Shown: one piece after another, positions 49,115 through 59,797 of the stretch
Numbering within the stretch: the first letter of the stretch is position 1
Layout: each line of letters starts with the position of its first letter
NCBI GenBank assembly: GCA_030522415.1
Contig: CM060109.1
Location: 6,324,655 to 6,388,654 of the forward strand
Length of the DNA: 64,000 nt
DNA from: Channallabes apus
Lineage: Eukaryota; Chordata; Actinopteri; Siluriformes; Clariidae
Reading direction: 5' to 3'
Translations under genes and position numbers: made by a program
Notes under the pieces: model-generated
The model's input: only the letters and a program-made list of their open reading frames with translations
Told to the model about the DNA's origin: nothing
Databases searched by the model: none

Positions 49115-50695
49115 CAAACCGGATTCCAAAAAAGTTGGGACACTAAACAAATTGTGAATAAAAACTGAATGCAATGATGTGGAGATGGCAAATGTCAATA
49201 TTTTATTCAGAATAGAACATAGATGACAGATCAAAAGTTTAATCCGAGAAAATGTATCATTTTAAAGGAAAAATATGTTGATTCCAAATTTTACGGTGTC
49301 AACAAATCCCAAAAAAGTTTGGACAAGTAGCAATAAGAGGCTGGAAAAAGTAAATTTGAGCATAACGAAGAGCTGGAAGACCAATTAACAGTAATTAGGT
49401 TAATTGGCAACATGATTGGGTATAAAAAGAGCTTCTCAGAGTGGCAGTGTCTCTCAGAAGCCAAGATGGGTAGAGGATCACCAATTCCCACAATGTTGGG
49501 CAGAAAGATAGTGGAGCAATATCAGAAAGGTGTTACCCAGCGAAAAATTGCAAAGACTTTGCAGTTATCATCATCAACTGTGCATAATATCATCCGAAGA
49601 TTCAGAGAATCTGGAACAATCTCTGTGCGTAAGGGTCAAGGGCGTAAAACCATACTGGATGCCCGTGATCTCCGGGCCCTTAAACGACACTGCGCCACAA
49701 ACAGGAATGCTACTGTAAAGGAAATCACAGAATGGGCTCAGGAATACTTCCAGAAACCATCGTCAGTGAACACAATCCACCGTGCCATCCGCCGTCGCCA
49801 GCTGAAACTCTACAGTGCAAAGAAGAAGCCATTTCTAAGCAAGATCCACAAGCACAGGCGTTTTCATTGGGCCAGGGATCATTTAAAATGGAGTGTGGCA
49901 AAATGGAAGACTGTTCTGTGGTCAGACGAGTCACGATTCGAAGTTCTTGTTGGAAATGTGGGACGCCATGTCATCCGGACCAAAGAGGACAAGGACAACC
50001 CAAGTTGTTATCAACGCTCAGTTCAGAAGCCTGCATCTCTGATGGTATGGGGTTGCATGAGTGTGTGTGGCATGGGCAGCTTGCATGTCTGGAAAGGCAC
50101 CATCAATGCAGAACAATATATTCAGGTTCTAGAACAACATCTAGTCATCTCTTTCAGGGAAGACCCTGCATTTTTCAACAAGATAATACCAGACCACATT
50201 CTGCATCAATCACAACATCATGGCTGCGTAGGAGAAGGATCCAAGTACTGAAATGGCCAGTCTGCAGTCCAGATCTTTCCCCTGTAGAGAACATTTGGCG
50301 CATCATAAAGAGGAAGGTGCGACAAAGAAGGCCCAAGACGATTGAACAGTTAGAGGCCTGTATTAGACAAGAATGGGAGAGCATTCCTATTTCTAAACTT
50401 GAGAAACTGGTCTCCTCGGTCCCCAGACGTCTGTTGAGTGTTGTAAGAAGAAGGGGAGATGCCACACAGTGGTGAAAATGGCCTTGTCCCAACTTTTTTG
50501 GGATTTGTTGACACCGTGACATTTTGATTCACCATATTTTTCCCTTAAAATGATACATTTTCTCAGTTTAAACTTTTGTTCCGTGATTTATGTTCTATTC
50601 TGAATAAAATATTGACATTTGCCATCTCCACATCATTGCATTCAGTTTTTATTCACAATTTGTTTAGTGTCCCAACTTTTTTGGAATCCGGTTTG
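49115..50695 (+). mobile_element. Tc1-family DNA transposon, 1581 bp, complete ends
   Basis: Flanked by TA duplications (49113-49114, 50696-50697). Terminal inverted repeats of about 213 bp start CAAACCGGATTCCAAAAAAG. Each carries an outer CCAAAAAAGTTGGGAC and an inner CCCAAAAAAGTTTGGAC-like direct repeat, the IR/DR arrangement. One transposase gene lies between them (see next entry). It inserted into a pyrimidine-rich tandem array in the erbb4 intron, in antisense orientation to erbb4. The two ends are nearly identical by eye, so it is not ancient. Confidence 0.92.
49466..50475 (+). pseudogene. Tc1 transposase, frameshifted
   Basis: From ATG 49466 (MGRGSPIPTMLG; an in-frame ATG at 49412 is also possible). 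In order: first helix-turn-helix (EQYQKGVTQRKIAKTLQLSS), linker KGQGRKTI, second helix-turn-helix, then WSDESRFE with the first catalytic Asp. The frame breaks near 50135-50155 by what looks like a short deletion. In the other frame GRPCIFQQDNTRPHSA carries the second Asp and SPDLSPVENIW the Glu, 34 residues apart (DD34E). It ends at a stop after GDATQW. The break should prevent a full transposase; all three catalytic residues survive. Confidence 0.9.
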
Positions 50696-50699
50696 TATG

Positions 50700-51075
50700 T
50701 TTTGGATTTTTTTTGTTCATTACCTCTCCCTCTCTCCCTCGTTTACTCTCTTCCACGTTCTAAAAGGGAATCTAAATCTGTATTTTCATGTCCACATGTC
50801 CTACCTGCCTTCCTTCCTCTCTTCCTACTTTCTGTCTCCCTTCTATCTTTCCTTCTCAATTCTTTTCTTCCCTAAATTCTTTTCACTATTAAATTCCCTC
50901 TCTCTTCCTTCTCTCTCTCCTTTCTTCAATCCCGTCTTCATATTTTTCTTTTTGATCCGTATTTCCTTTTCCGCTCCTTCTTTCTAATCCTCTCTTATAC
51001 CTTTCTTTCTTTTTCCTTCCTACATTACTACCTTCCTACTGTAGGTTCGTTTCCCCTTTCTTACACCCTCCCTGC
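50700..51075. repeat. Pyrimidine-rich repeat, right flank of the Tc1 insertion
   Basis: Contains GGGAATCTAAATCTGTATTT and TTCATTACCTCTCCCTCTC, resembling units at 47230-47290, so it is likely the continuation of the array split by the Tc1. Confidence 0.65.
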
Positions 51076-51839
51076 CTCACTTCCCTCCTTTTCTTTATCG
51101 TTTTGCTAAATTAATTAAATCTGAGCTGGAGTACTGCAAGCAATTCAAGGTAAGGACTCAAAAGCAGTGCGGTGTTGGACATGGGATTTGATCTCGCAAC
51201 CTTCCGGTCAGCAGCACAAAGCCCTACCCACTGAGCCGGTTCTATCTGGAGGCATCATCGCAGTGGTCTTCACTGAGACGCCTTTACACACAGCGGTACT
51301 GCGAACAGTTTTTCCTGACGTGTCCTGTGTTTAAATAATGGTTTGGCTAATAACACAACGTCCTAGCATGCAGTTCATCTTCTGCTGGAAACCTGGAAGT
51401 AAACGAGTGCGGTGTTGAGCTCTCAGTGCCGTGCTGTCTATCACTAATCAGAAGACAGATGGTACCGTCAGTGACCGCTCTGGCTGTTGCACAAGCTGGA
51501 ACATGTTGCATTAAATTACGTTTTTTCGGTGGTGCTGAAAACAGACTTTCTAGCACAAGGATGGAAAAAAAAAGATAATCAACAACCCGAATGAGTGTGA
51601 TGTCAGGGGTGTACATACTTTTTACACATGACCAGGAGATGTGTGATACACTGATTTTTATCTTGTGGAAAACCCCTGTACATGTGACACGACTCCTCTA
51701 ACGCGCGTCCTCAAGTGGCTTTTACGACAGAGACGATAAAACCATAAAGTCCAGCACTCAGTAAATACCGCGTTCATTTATTACGAATAATATTTACAAC
51801 AACGCCTTCATACTCTACTGAAGTCTCGTAACTCCACAC

Positions 51840-53900
51840 ACTTTTATCTTCCTCTCATCCTCCTTCCGTCTGTCCTTCTCTCCCTCCTTCTTTCCCCTTC
51901 ACTCTTCTCTCTTTGCAACACTATTGATTAATATTCTTTCTCTCAGCTGCTTTCTTTCTTTCTTCCTCTCACTCAAGCTTCTTTCCCCCTTTCCTTTTTT
52001 GATGCATTCCTTATCATCCCATCTCTTCGTCCTCCTTCCTTATCCTTTCTTATACAGTACGTCATCTTTTTCACACAATTCATTAATATTAATAATATTC
52101 ATCTGTTTCCTTCCTTAAATCATTATTTCCGTGCCGTCCTTCTACATTTTTGTCCTTCCTGTTCCTTCCTTCTTCTTATTTTTGATGCATTCCTTCTCCA
52201 TCTCTTCCTCATCCCCTCCTTTGTTCTTCTACCCATCCCTCGTTCCTCCAACCATAACAATCCTTTCTTATTCTCCATCTTTTTCACACTATTCATTATT
52301 ATTCAGGGTATTCCCTTGTTTCCTCATTTAAATACACATTTCTCCTCCATTTCCCAGTCGTCCTCACCTCTTCCTATGTCCTTCCTTCCTTCCTTCCTTC
52401 TTCTTTTTCACCCTTACTCTTCTCTACATTCTTTCCTTTCAGTTTTCTTTCCATTGTTTTTTTTTTTCGTTGATTTCTTCTATATCCCTTCCTTCACTCA
52501 TTTCTTCCTTCCTATTCATCACTGTTCTCTCTTTACCTCCGCTATCCCCTCGTTCTCCCTCAATGTCTGCTTCTATCTCTTCTATCCATCCATTGTTTTC
52601 TTCCTTAAATCTAAACATCCTCCATCCTTGTCCTTACATATTCTCCATCTTTTTGACACAATTGATAAACACATTGATATTAATAATATTCCATTGTTTC
52701 CTAGCTTAAATCTTTAATTCCTTCATATTTCCCTGTCGTCCTCACCCCCTTCCTATATGTCCTTTTGTCCTTCCTTCCTTCCTTCTTTTTCATTTCGGTT
52801 TTCTTTCCTCTCCTCCATATCCAGTTTCTTCTTCTCATTTGCCCTTCCTTCCTTCTTTGCTTCCTCTCTCCTTTTTTGATGCATTCCTTATATGGGCAGT
52901 CCCTTCCTTTTTCTCTTCCCTTCCTTGGTTTATCTACTCGTTATCCCTCGTTCCTCCGTCCTAATCCTTTCTTATACGTCATCTGTTTCACACTGCTAAT
53001 TAATATTAATACTATTCCCTTGTTCTCATTCTTTAATCTATCTTTCCTTCCTCTATGTCCATGCCGTCCTCACTGGTCTATGTCCTTCTACTCTTTTCTT
53101 CCTTCCTTCCTTCCCTTTCTCATTCCACTGCGATCTTTCCTTTCAGTTTACTTTCTATCCTCTTGTCTTTCCTTTCCTCTATATAAATCATTTAATTTGC
53201 CCCTTCTTCCTTCTTTCCTCCCTTCCTTCCTTTTTTGATGTATTTCTTCCTATTTTCCTTCCTCACCCCTTCCTTTGTTCTTTTTACCCATCCCTCATTC
53301 CTCCATCCTTGTCTTCCTCGCACTATTCATAAATATCAATAATATTCCCTTTTGTCCTTCCTTAAATCTATCTTTCCCTCTTATTTCCCTGTCGTCCTCA
53401 CTCCTCCCTACGTCCTTTATTCTGTTTTCTTTTCCTCCATATCCCTTTCCCTCTTTTTCATCCTCCCTTTGTTCCTTCTTATTTTTCACTCTGCTCTACA
53501 TTCTTTCCTTTCAGTTTTCTTCCCATCGTTATTTCCATATCAATTTCCCTCTTTTCAACTGCCCTTCCTTCCTTCCTTCCTTCCCCTTGTCCTCTCCTAT
53601 TCTCTATCTCTTTTTTCTCTCTTAATTTCTCCTTCTCTTTCCTTTTTCCATTCATTTATTTCTGCCCGAAATCTATCTTTCCCTTCTCATTTCTTTATTC
53701 TACTCTACAATAGTTTCTTTAAATATTCTCCCATCCTTCTACCTTTTCTTCATTTTATAACCATTTCCTCTTCTTTCCTTTCATCCATCCTTATATCTAT
53801 CTGATACAGCGTTCTCCTATCCTAGTTTCTTTTCTTCCACTTTCCTTTATTTCAACCATCCTCCTTCTTCTTTTCCTTCCTCCCTTCATAAACATGCAGA
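51840..53900. repeat. Polypyrimidine tandem repeat with units of about 330 bp
   Basis: A phase-marking block with ATCTTTTTCACAC(A/T)ATTC, AATATTAATAATATTC and (C/T)CGTCCTCAC recurs at about 52061, 52276, 52641, 52979 and 53308 (spacing 215, 365, 338, 329). Weaker traces lie near 51917 and 53665. Between markers the sequence is TTCCTTCC-like. Long open frames here are by-products of strand bias. Confidence 0.8.
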
Positions 53901-54429
53901 AATCTCCTGCCTATTTGTACTTCAAATAGGCAAAAGAGACCCAGGTCTTTATAAGGATGTAAGAAGACTTGAGTGGACTTTAAGGTTTTTTTACGCATGT
54001 CCCCGAACTCCTTCCTCACTTTGTATGTCCTTTCATTCCGTCTCTCTGTTTCTCTCGTAGCCCGAGGGTGATGAAGAACTTCCTTGGCATGTCAGAACCC
54101 AGCAGTCACAAAATGAATGAGATGAGATAAACAGTGAAAAGGAAGACAGATAGGCCTGAGGGTCTTCTTTAGTTCCTTCAGCTGGAGGAACCCGAGCCCC
54201 TTTCTGTGCTCTCTGATCTCATGCGGAGTCGTTTTTAATGAATCCTTTGCTGATGTAATTAGCAGGAGAATTGGGAGCTGAACAGGACGTTATTAAGGGA
54301 TGTACAATAGAATTGCCAAGGAGAAAGGAGAGAAGAGAAAAACACAGAAATCTGTGGAAGTCTGCTTTGGGCATTAAGTAAATAAAAACCCTGCATCAAA
54401 TCCGGAGAAAACAAGTCACGGTTGTAAAA

Positions 54430-56050
54430 TCCCATCTCATAGTTATGAGTTCAAATCATAAATTCAATATAATGTCATTTTAAGGAACAATAAATGATAA
54501 ATATGAGATGAAATGTAATAATAAACAATGTGAGACACTAGAACAAGTCATTCTTGTTTTATATACTATATGATACTAAGTAATGAGCTACAGGGTCATA
54601 ACTTTTAAAACTACAAAAAAAAAAAGTCATAATTATGAGATGATTATGAGACAAGTTATAATTTTAAGATGCTAAACCATAGATTTTATATACGGATAGT
54701 TTTTTTGTTAGAACATGTGCACATGACAGACCTGCTTTTTATAACCCAAATTTATAACTTGTAACCACAAAACTATGGATTCATAGCTCACTCATATTTC
54801 ATATTTATAACTTTTATACCAAACAATGATTTATCAAAAAAAATTACAACTTTGAATTTGAACACTTGGGTATCTTGTAAATGAGTTGGTATTTTACAAC
54901 TGGTTTAATATCTCATAATTACCCAATAACCTTATATTTTAATTATTATCTTGAAATTATGAGATCAAACTTACGACTCGATATTTCAGTTATGACTTTA
55001 AATCTATGACTGTGTCTCTCACAATTATGACTGGATATCTAATAAATGCTCCTTGAACTTGAATTATGATCATGCATTTTACAACTCTAACTTATCTCAT
55101 ATTTGTTGTGTTCTTAGTAATTTACTTAGTATCTTAGAATTACTGTATGTGATCTCAAAATATTGACTTGGAATGCAATAATGACTTTATCTCACTTACT
55201 GTAGCATCTCAAAGTTATCACAAAGTATCTCAAAATTAACTTTGTAAATAAGATAATTCTCATTATCTGATCTCAATAACTATTTCATAAATTTGCCTCA
55301 AAATTAGGATTATGTATCCAATTCAATTTAACATAAATTTTATTCAATATTTAATAACTTTGGATCTTAGACCTATACTTTAGTTATATTTACTTACCTA
55401 ATAATGGCATGACACTTGCAACCATATCTGATATTATCACAAAATATTGATGACCTACAAACATTATAACTGGGAATTCCACAATTGTGAATTATTAACT
55501 AAAAATATGACTTCAAAGAATTTTAAAACTATAGAGCATTATGGTATGATTCGTAGAGTTGTTTATATATATATATATATAATATCTATATAATTATATC
55601 AGTTAATTTTACGTAACTTAGAATATTGACTTGAAAAGAATACTTATTGCCAAGTAGCTCAAAATGGACTTATTAACCTAAAATTATAACATTGTATTAA
55701 AACTCTTAACTTCTTATCTCATAATTATAATATGACATTTAGTTTCTTAAAATTATGAGACAATATCTAAACAATATTGACCTTGTATCTCATAAATATT
55801 GCAAACTATCTAAAAATTTCCTTACTAATTATAACATTTAATGAAATTATTATTTGGTACCTAAAAATTATAACTTTTTTTTCTTTTTAAAACTCTTAAT
55901 TTAGATGGTAACAATTAAGACTAAATATAATTTAGTATCTCTGAATTTTGACTAGATATACTTATTATTACTTTAGACATAATTATAACACATTATCTCA
56001 TAACTATCACTTTGTATCCGGATTCTTACATTCTCTCATAATTATTAGAA
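54430..56050. repeat. Decayed minisatellite with ATCTCATAATTATGAC-like core
   Basis: TATCTCATAATTATGACTT-like words recur with much drift over 1.6 kb (for example near 54640, 54910, 54995, 55720, 55780, 55990). The core is partly palindromic (CATAATTATG). An old array with no intact unit runs; no coding sequence. Confidence 0.7.
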
Positions 56051-56109
56051 AACAAACTGCATTTTTTTTTTTTACTTGTGTAAATGGGTTTTTTGTCTAA
56101 AAATCTTAC

Positions 56110-56242
56110 CTCCGTCTCCAAGAAGCGCCTGAGTGCTCTTTTCTTTTTGATGCTTTTCCTCCGCACCGATACGGCCACGCCCAGCGCCACAATCACCACC
56201 ACGAACAAGCTGCCGATCACGCCTGCTGCAATCAGAGGAGTC
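56110..56242 (-). CDS. erbb4: erbb4 exon: transmembrane helix and basic juxtamembrane segment, 133 bp
   Basis: The translation begins (R)[18 protein letters not shown], continues ALGVAVSV, and is followed by the basic stretch [18 protein letters not shown]. The hydrophobic run of about 24 residues is the single membrane span. The GVIGS portion keeps the small-residue pattern used for helix packing in ErbB dimers. The basic segment is nearly identical to human ErbB4 ([19 protein letters not shown]) and is the stop-transfer and inner-leaflet contact. The acceptor is CTGCCAG|GAC and the donor GAG|GTAAGA. It starts with one base completing the arginine begun in the juxtamembrane exon and ends in phase 0. 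Confidence 0.97.
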
Positions 56243-56417
56243 CTGGCAGATGATGGGGAGAAGTGGGAAATTAACGTTTATACAACCAAGACTAGACGCA
56301 ACGCAAAGCAGAATAGCTTCAATTTATGAATCATGTCACAACACTGACATTTCAAGAGTAATTATGTTGAAACGTTACAGTGCTGTGAAGAAATACAGTA
56401 TCTCACCAATGTACGTT

Positions 56418-56856
56418 CAGCCATAGCATTAAAACCATTAACATAAAAACCACCTGGGGTTTGGGTTCCGCTTGTGCCACCTGTGTGTGTCTGGCACCTT
56501 TATGGCTCACTGCGGGTGTGCTGTGGGGTCTGGCACCAGGAAGATCCTTTAGGTGCTGTTGTTTTGCAAGGCGGGGCTTCTGTGGATCCGTTAGACTTGT
56601 TTGCTTGGTGCTTGATCAGATTGGGATCTTGGAGGTTTGGAGAGCATGCCTCATTAGCCTTGGGCTTCTTCTGGTGCCTTTCTACACTATCTCGGCCAGC
56701 ATCGACTTTGACACTTCTCAGCCGGATGTGCTGGATTGGCTCTCCAGTGAGATTGGATAGAACTGGCTGGCCTTACTTGGGTGCCCATGATCCAGTTTAT
56801 TGGTGTGTAATTGGTGACCAATGGTGTTCAGTTCACCTGCCAGCATCAGGGATTTT
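56418..56856 (-). mobile_element. Decayed Tc1-like remnant, related to 7317-7797
   Basis: Shares GATTGGGATCT, the GGTGCCTTTCTA(C/T)... block, CCGGATGTGCTGG and CCCATGATCC(A/T)G...GGTGT, in the same order as at 7317. The left end is CAGCCATAGCATTAAAACC. No transposase frame is left. Confidence 0.65.
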
Positions 56857-56884
56857 ACTTCCAACCAAATGGAAATGATAACGG

Positions 56885-57130
56885 CGGTACTATGGCTTAG
56901 CGGCACGCCTTGCACCTCCAGCGTCCGGGTTCAATTCCCATGCAGGTTTGAATCCCCTTTGCCTGTTCTCCCTGTGCTTGGTGGTTTTCCTCTGGGTTCT
57001 CTGGTTTCCTCCGAGATTAGGCTTTAGGAACTGGCCTTTCCAAATTGCCTGTAGTTTGGGATAGAGTCCGGGCCCGCCGCAACCCTGAATACAGGACAAC
57101 GCATTATATGATAATGGACTATACATTGCC
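56885..57130 (-). mobile_element. Dispersed fish repeat, inverted copy
   Basis: The complement of the 17105 family: CGGCACGCCTTGCACCTCCA, CCTGTTCTCCCTGTGCTTGG, TGGTTTCCTCCGAGATTAG and GACCCGCCGC-like text, ending CCTGAATACAGGACAAC. Confidence 0.75.
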
Positions 57131-57797
57131 GTCTTGTTCATCTGTCATGTAGACACGTCTCCGCTGCAAATGATTTCTTCCGGTAATCCGGTAAAAAAAA
57201 AAAAAAAAAACACCAGCTAAGTTTCAGTAAACTTGGATAAACTATGAGTGTGCAGCTTCCTTTCACCACATGTGTGTGTGAGGGTGATAAATAAGGACAA
57301 AGTGAAAATGTGTGAGATGTAGTTTATGGGTTGTACTGTAGCTGTGTGTGTGTGTTGGTTTGTGTGTCTCTGCATAAAAGAGAAACACTTCCCATTCACA
57401 CACTGCTGGATCATCTAGTGCCGAGATGAGATCTGTCTGGTTAATTGACTATTGATCGGATCGTGAAGCTCCCATCCGTCACACGCCCACCCACAGCGAA
57501 GACACACATCGGTATTTATGATCACTTCACACGTGGGCGCATAGCGCTTGCTCTGTTACGTTTACTTTAGCAACGTTTTGTATTTGAATAAAGAACCGTG
57601 TAACGAAGATGACTTTTCCTTCTTAAATCCCGATTCGGACTGAACTGGGAATTTCTCCCATTAGAGAACTTTTTCACAATCAGGAAATTAAATTCTTGAC
57701 AGTTCTTGATCGCTTGACTCTGTAGCATGCTCATGTAGAGGCTACGCATTATGTACTAATGGGAGCAATGTGATGACTATGGTGATTTAGCCGTGGA

Positions 57798-57800
<3 letters not shown>

Positions 57801-57834
<34 letters not shown>

Positions 57835-57962
57835 CCCAGACTTGAACTGGAAATCCATTTGCGCCCAGTAGTTAGTGGTGCTTTGTTCTCTTTGCCCCAT
57901 GAGAACAAAAGAAAATGCTATCAATTTATCAAGAGTACACACACACACACACACACACACAC
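57801..57962. repeat. TG then AC microsatellites
   Basis: (GT)n at 57801-57829 and (CA)n at 57937-57962, which could pair with each other in single strands. Confidence 0.9.
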
Positions 57963-58096
57963 CAAACACCAAACACAGCAAGCCATTAATCACGCAATGA
58001 TGGTCGAGTCAGTGTACAACTTTCCCTCTCCGTCTCTCTCGTTATGTCAGTAGACTCTCTAGAAAATACAGGTACAGAAACACCTTCAGCACTCGT

Positions 58097-58101
<5 letters not shown>

Positions 58102-58153
<52 letters not shown>
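58102..58153. repeat. GA microsatellite downstream of the JM-b exon
   Basis: About 25 AG units, 44 bp past the donor of the JM-b exon on the minus strand. Confidence 0.95.
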
Positions 58154-58154
<1 letters not shown>

Positions 58155-58196
58155 TGTGTGTGTGTTGCAGAAAAGAACAGCTTAGTATGTTATTAC

Positions 58197-58241
58197 CTAT
58201 CAATCATGCCGATGCAGTCCTGAAGCCTGGGCCCGGTGCAT
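58197..58241 (-). CDS. erbb4: erbb4 alternative juxtamembrane exon, JM-b type, 45 bp
   Basis: The exon encodes (G)CTGPRLQDCIGMID(R). It resembles the human JM-b segment, which ends DCIGLMDR, and not the 23-residue JM-a segment. The 45-bp length is that of a JM-b exon. In mammals JM-a carries the ADAM17 shedding site and JM-b does not, so JM-b receptors are not released by proteolysis. The acceptor TGTTTCAG|ATGC and donor GATAG|GTAATA are good. Phase 2 in and phase 2 out fit both neighbours: GG+A gives Gly and AG+G gives Arg. No JM-a exon was found nearby (see findings). A degenerate ATCC array begins 85 bp upstream of the acceptor. Confidence 0.92.
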
Positions 58242-58325
58242 CTGAAACACAGAACAGAGAAGATAAACCAATGCATAGACAATAGAGGAGCAAATGTAAA
58301 TGTGCTGTGATTATGTTTACACTGT

Positions 58326-59052
58326 CTCTCCATCCATCCATCCATCCATCCATCCATCCATCCATCAATCTCTCCACCCACTCATCCAGCCACCCCTCCA
58401 TCTATTCATCGATTAATCCATCCACGCACTTAACTATCCATCCATCCATCAATCCACTGATTTTCCATCCAGCCACTCGTACATGAATCCACCCAATCAC
58501 CCACTCGTCCATCCATCAATCTTCATGCACCCACTCATCCACACACCCATCTAGTCTTCCATCCACCCACCCATTCATTAATCCACTCATCCATTCATCC
58601 ACCCACACATGCCATCTTTCTTCCATCCATACACTCAATTGTCCACCTACCCATCCAGTCATCCCTCCATCCATCCATCCATCTACTCACTCAACCAACA
58701 AATATTCATGCACGCACTCATCCATCTACCCACTCATTTAGCTATCCACCCATCCATCCATCTATCAATTCAATCAACCACCCACTCATTCATCTACCAT
58801 CCATTCATCCATCCATCCACCATCTATTTGTCCATCTAATCAGCCACCCACTCTTCCATCCTTCTATCCATATATCAATCCATACTCATATCCATCATGT
58901 GCCTCCATCCACCCATCAATCCTTCTATGCAATGAGCAACCATTAAACCCATCCATTCATCCATTCATTACCAATCCGTCCATTCATCCATTTAACCATC
59001 CATCAACTTATTCATTAATAGATTCCATCAACCCATCTATCCATCCCCTATC
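58326..59052. repeat. Degenerate ATCC array, about 730 bp
   Basis: (CATC)n/(ATCC)n, pure near 58326-58364 and drifting after that, with CACCCACTCATCC and ATTCATCC variants. Confidence 0.9.
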
Positions 59053-59386
59053 CATCCTTCTTCTCACTTGTCCCCAAGCCAAACGAGGCAGTGTGTCGTG
59101 TGTGTGATTACAGTCACACACTCTGGTGTTCTGGTGAAGAACAAATTTTAGCTCTTTTGATGCTGCATTAAGCTTCGTTCCTTTAATCAGTCTTCATCTT
59201 TCTCTCACACATCAGCCCTCCACCTCTCGCCAGATCAAAGGCCTCGAGCCTCATCATCCAACACACACACACACACATACACACTGTATCAGGAAAGGGA
59301 ATGCGTGTGCATCTTTAGATGGGACGAGTGGCAATGTGAGATGGGAATGGAGCAGAGGGAATATATTGAATAGTGAGATATTTTTA

Positions 59387-59390
<4 letters not shown>

Positions 59391-59425
<35 letters not shown>

Positions 59426-59551
59426 CTGTATTTGTTAAAAATAGATCTGGTTTCCTTATTTTCACAATAAAAGTCCTGATTTTTTTTTAAATTTGCAATT
59501 TAAAAGTCGTTGTCTAAATACTCACACAGGACTCAACGCACTTATCACCAC

Positions 59552-59583
<32 letters not shown>
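59391..59583. repeat. TG and ATT microsatellites
   Basis: (GT)n at 59391-59420; (ATT)n at 59553-59583, which lies just inside the intron past a donor. Confidence 0.9.
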
Positions 59584-59586
<3 letters not shown>

Positions 59587-59593
59587 ACCGTAC

Positions 59594-59748
59594 CCCTGGG
59601 TGCAGTTGATGTGGCAGGGATGGCATTCCTTGTTGGGTTCTGCGTATTTAAAGATAAAACTATTGGCCCCCTGAAGTCCATCGGGGCACTTTTCCACACA
59701 GTTGGGTCCGTCTTTAAAGTGAAGACATTTTACACAATGATCAGGACC
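59594..59748 (-). CDS. erbb4: erbb4 exon: end of extracellular domain IV, 155 bp
   Basis: The translation contains [17 protein letters not shown], then [20 protein letters not shown] and [11 protein letters not shown]. This is diagnostic of ErbB4 (the human protein has [20 protein letters not shown]) rather than EGFR, ErbB2 or ErbB3. It is the last cysteine-rich module before the membrane, and the asparagine in NCT is a possible N-glycosylation site. The acceptor is TGTCTCTCAG|GGT and the donor CAGGG|GTACGG; the exon ends in phase 2 (two bases of a glycine codon). The length equals what I recall for the human exon. The acceptor is preceded by a CT microsatellite at 59753-59793. Confidence 0.96.
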
Positions 59749-59752
59749 CTGA

Positions 59753-59766
59753 GAGACAGAGAGAGG

Positions 59767-59793
<27 letters not shown>
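59753..59793. repeat. GA tract forming the polypyrimidine tract of an erbb4 acceptor
   Basis: GA-rich on the plus strand, (CT)n on the minus strand, ending five bases from the exon at 59594-59748. Confidence 0.9.

Positions 59794-59797
<4 letters not shown>

Larger units (their letters stand above)
56243..58196 (-). other. erbb4: erbb4 intron, about 1.95 kb
   Basis: Lies between the JM-b exon and the transmembrane exon, where mammals carry the JM-a exon. Contents: a decayed Tc1-like remnant (56418-56856), a dispersed fish repeat in minus orientation (56885-57130), a poly-A (57193-57212), TG and AC tracts (57801-57830, 57940-57962) and a GA tract (58102-58153). 57220-57800 has no recognisable repeat. 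Nothing resembling a 75-bp JM-a exon was found on the minus strand. Confidence 0.8.
58242..59593 (-). other. erbb4: erbb4 intron, about 1.35 kb, half of it an ATCC array
   Basis: Lies between the domain IV exon and the JM-b exon. It holds the degenerate (ATCC)n array 58326-59052, a TG tract (59391-59420) and an ATT tract next to the donor (59553-59583). No JM-a-like coding segment was seen. Confidence 0.8.

Noticed and set aside
46711..53804. Many plus-strand frames rich in Ser, Phe, Leu and Pro resembling membrane proteins
   Set aside because: They follow from strand-biased C/T sequence in tandem repeats; frames overlap each other, lack family similarity and sit inside an erbb4 intron.
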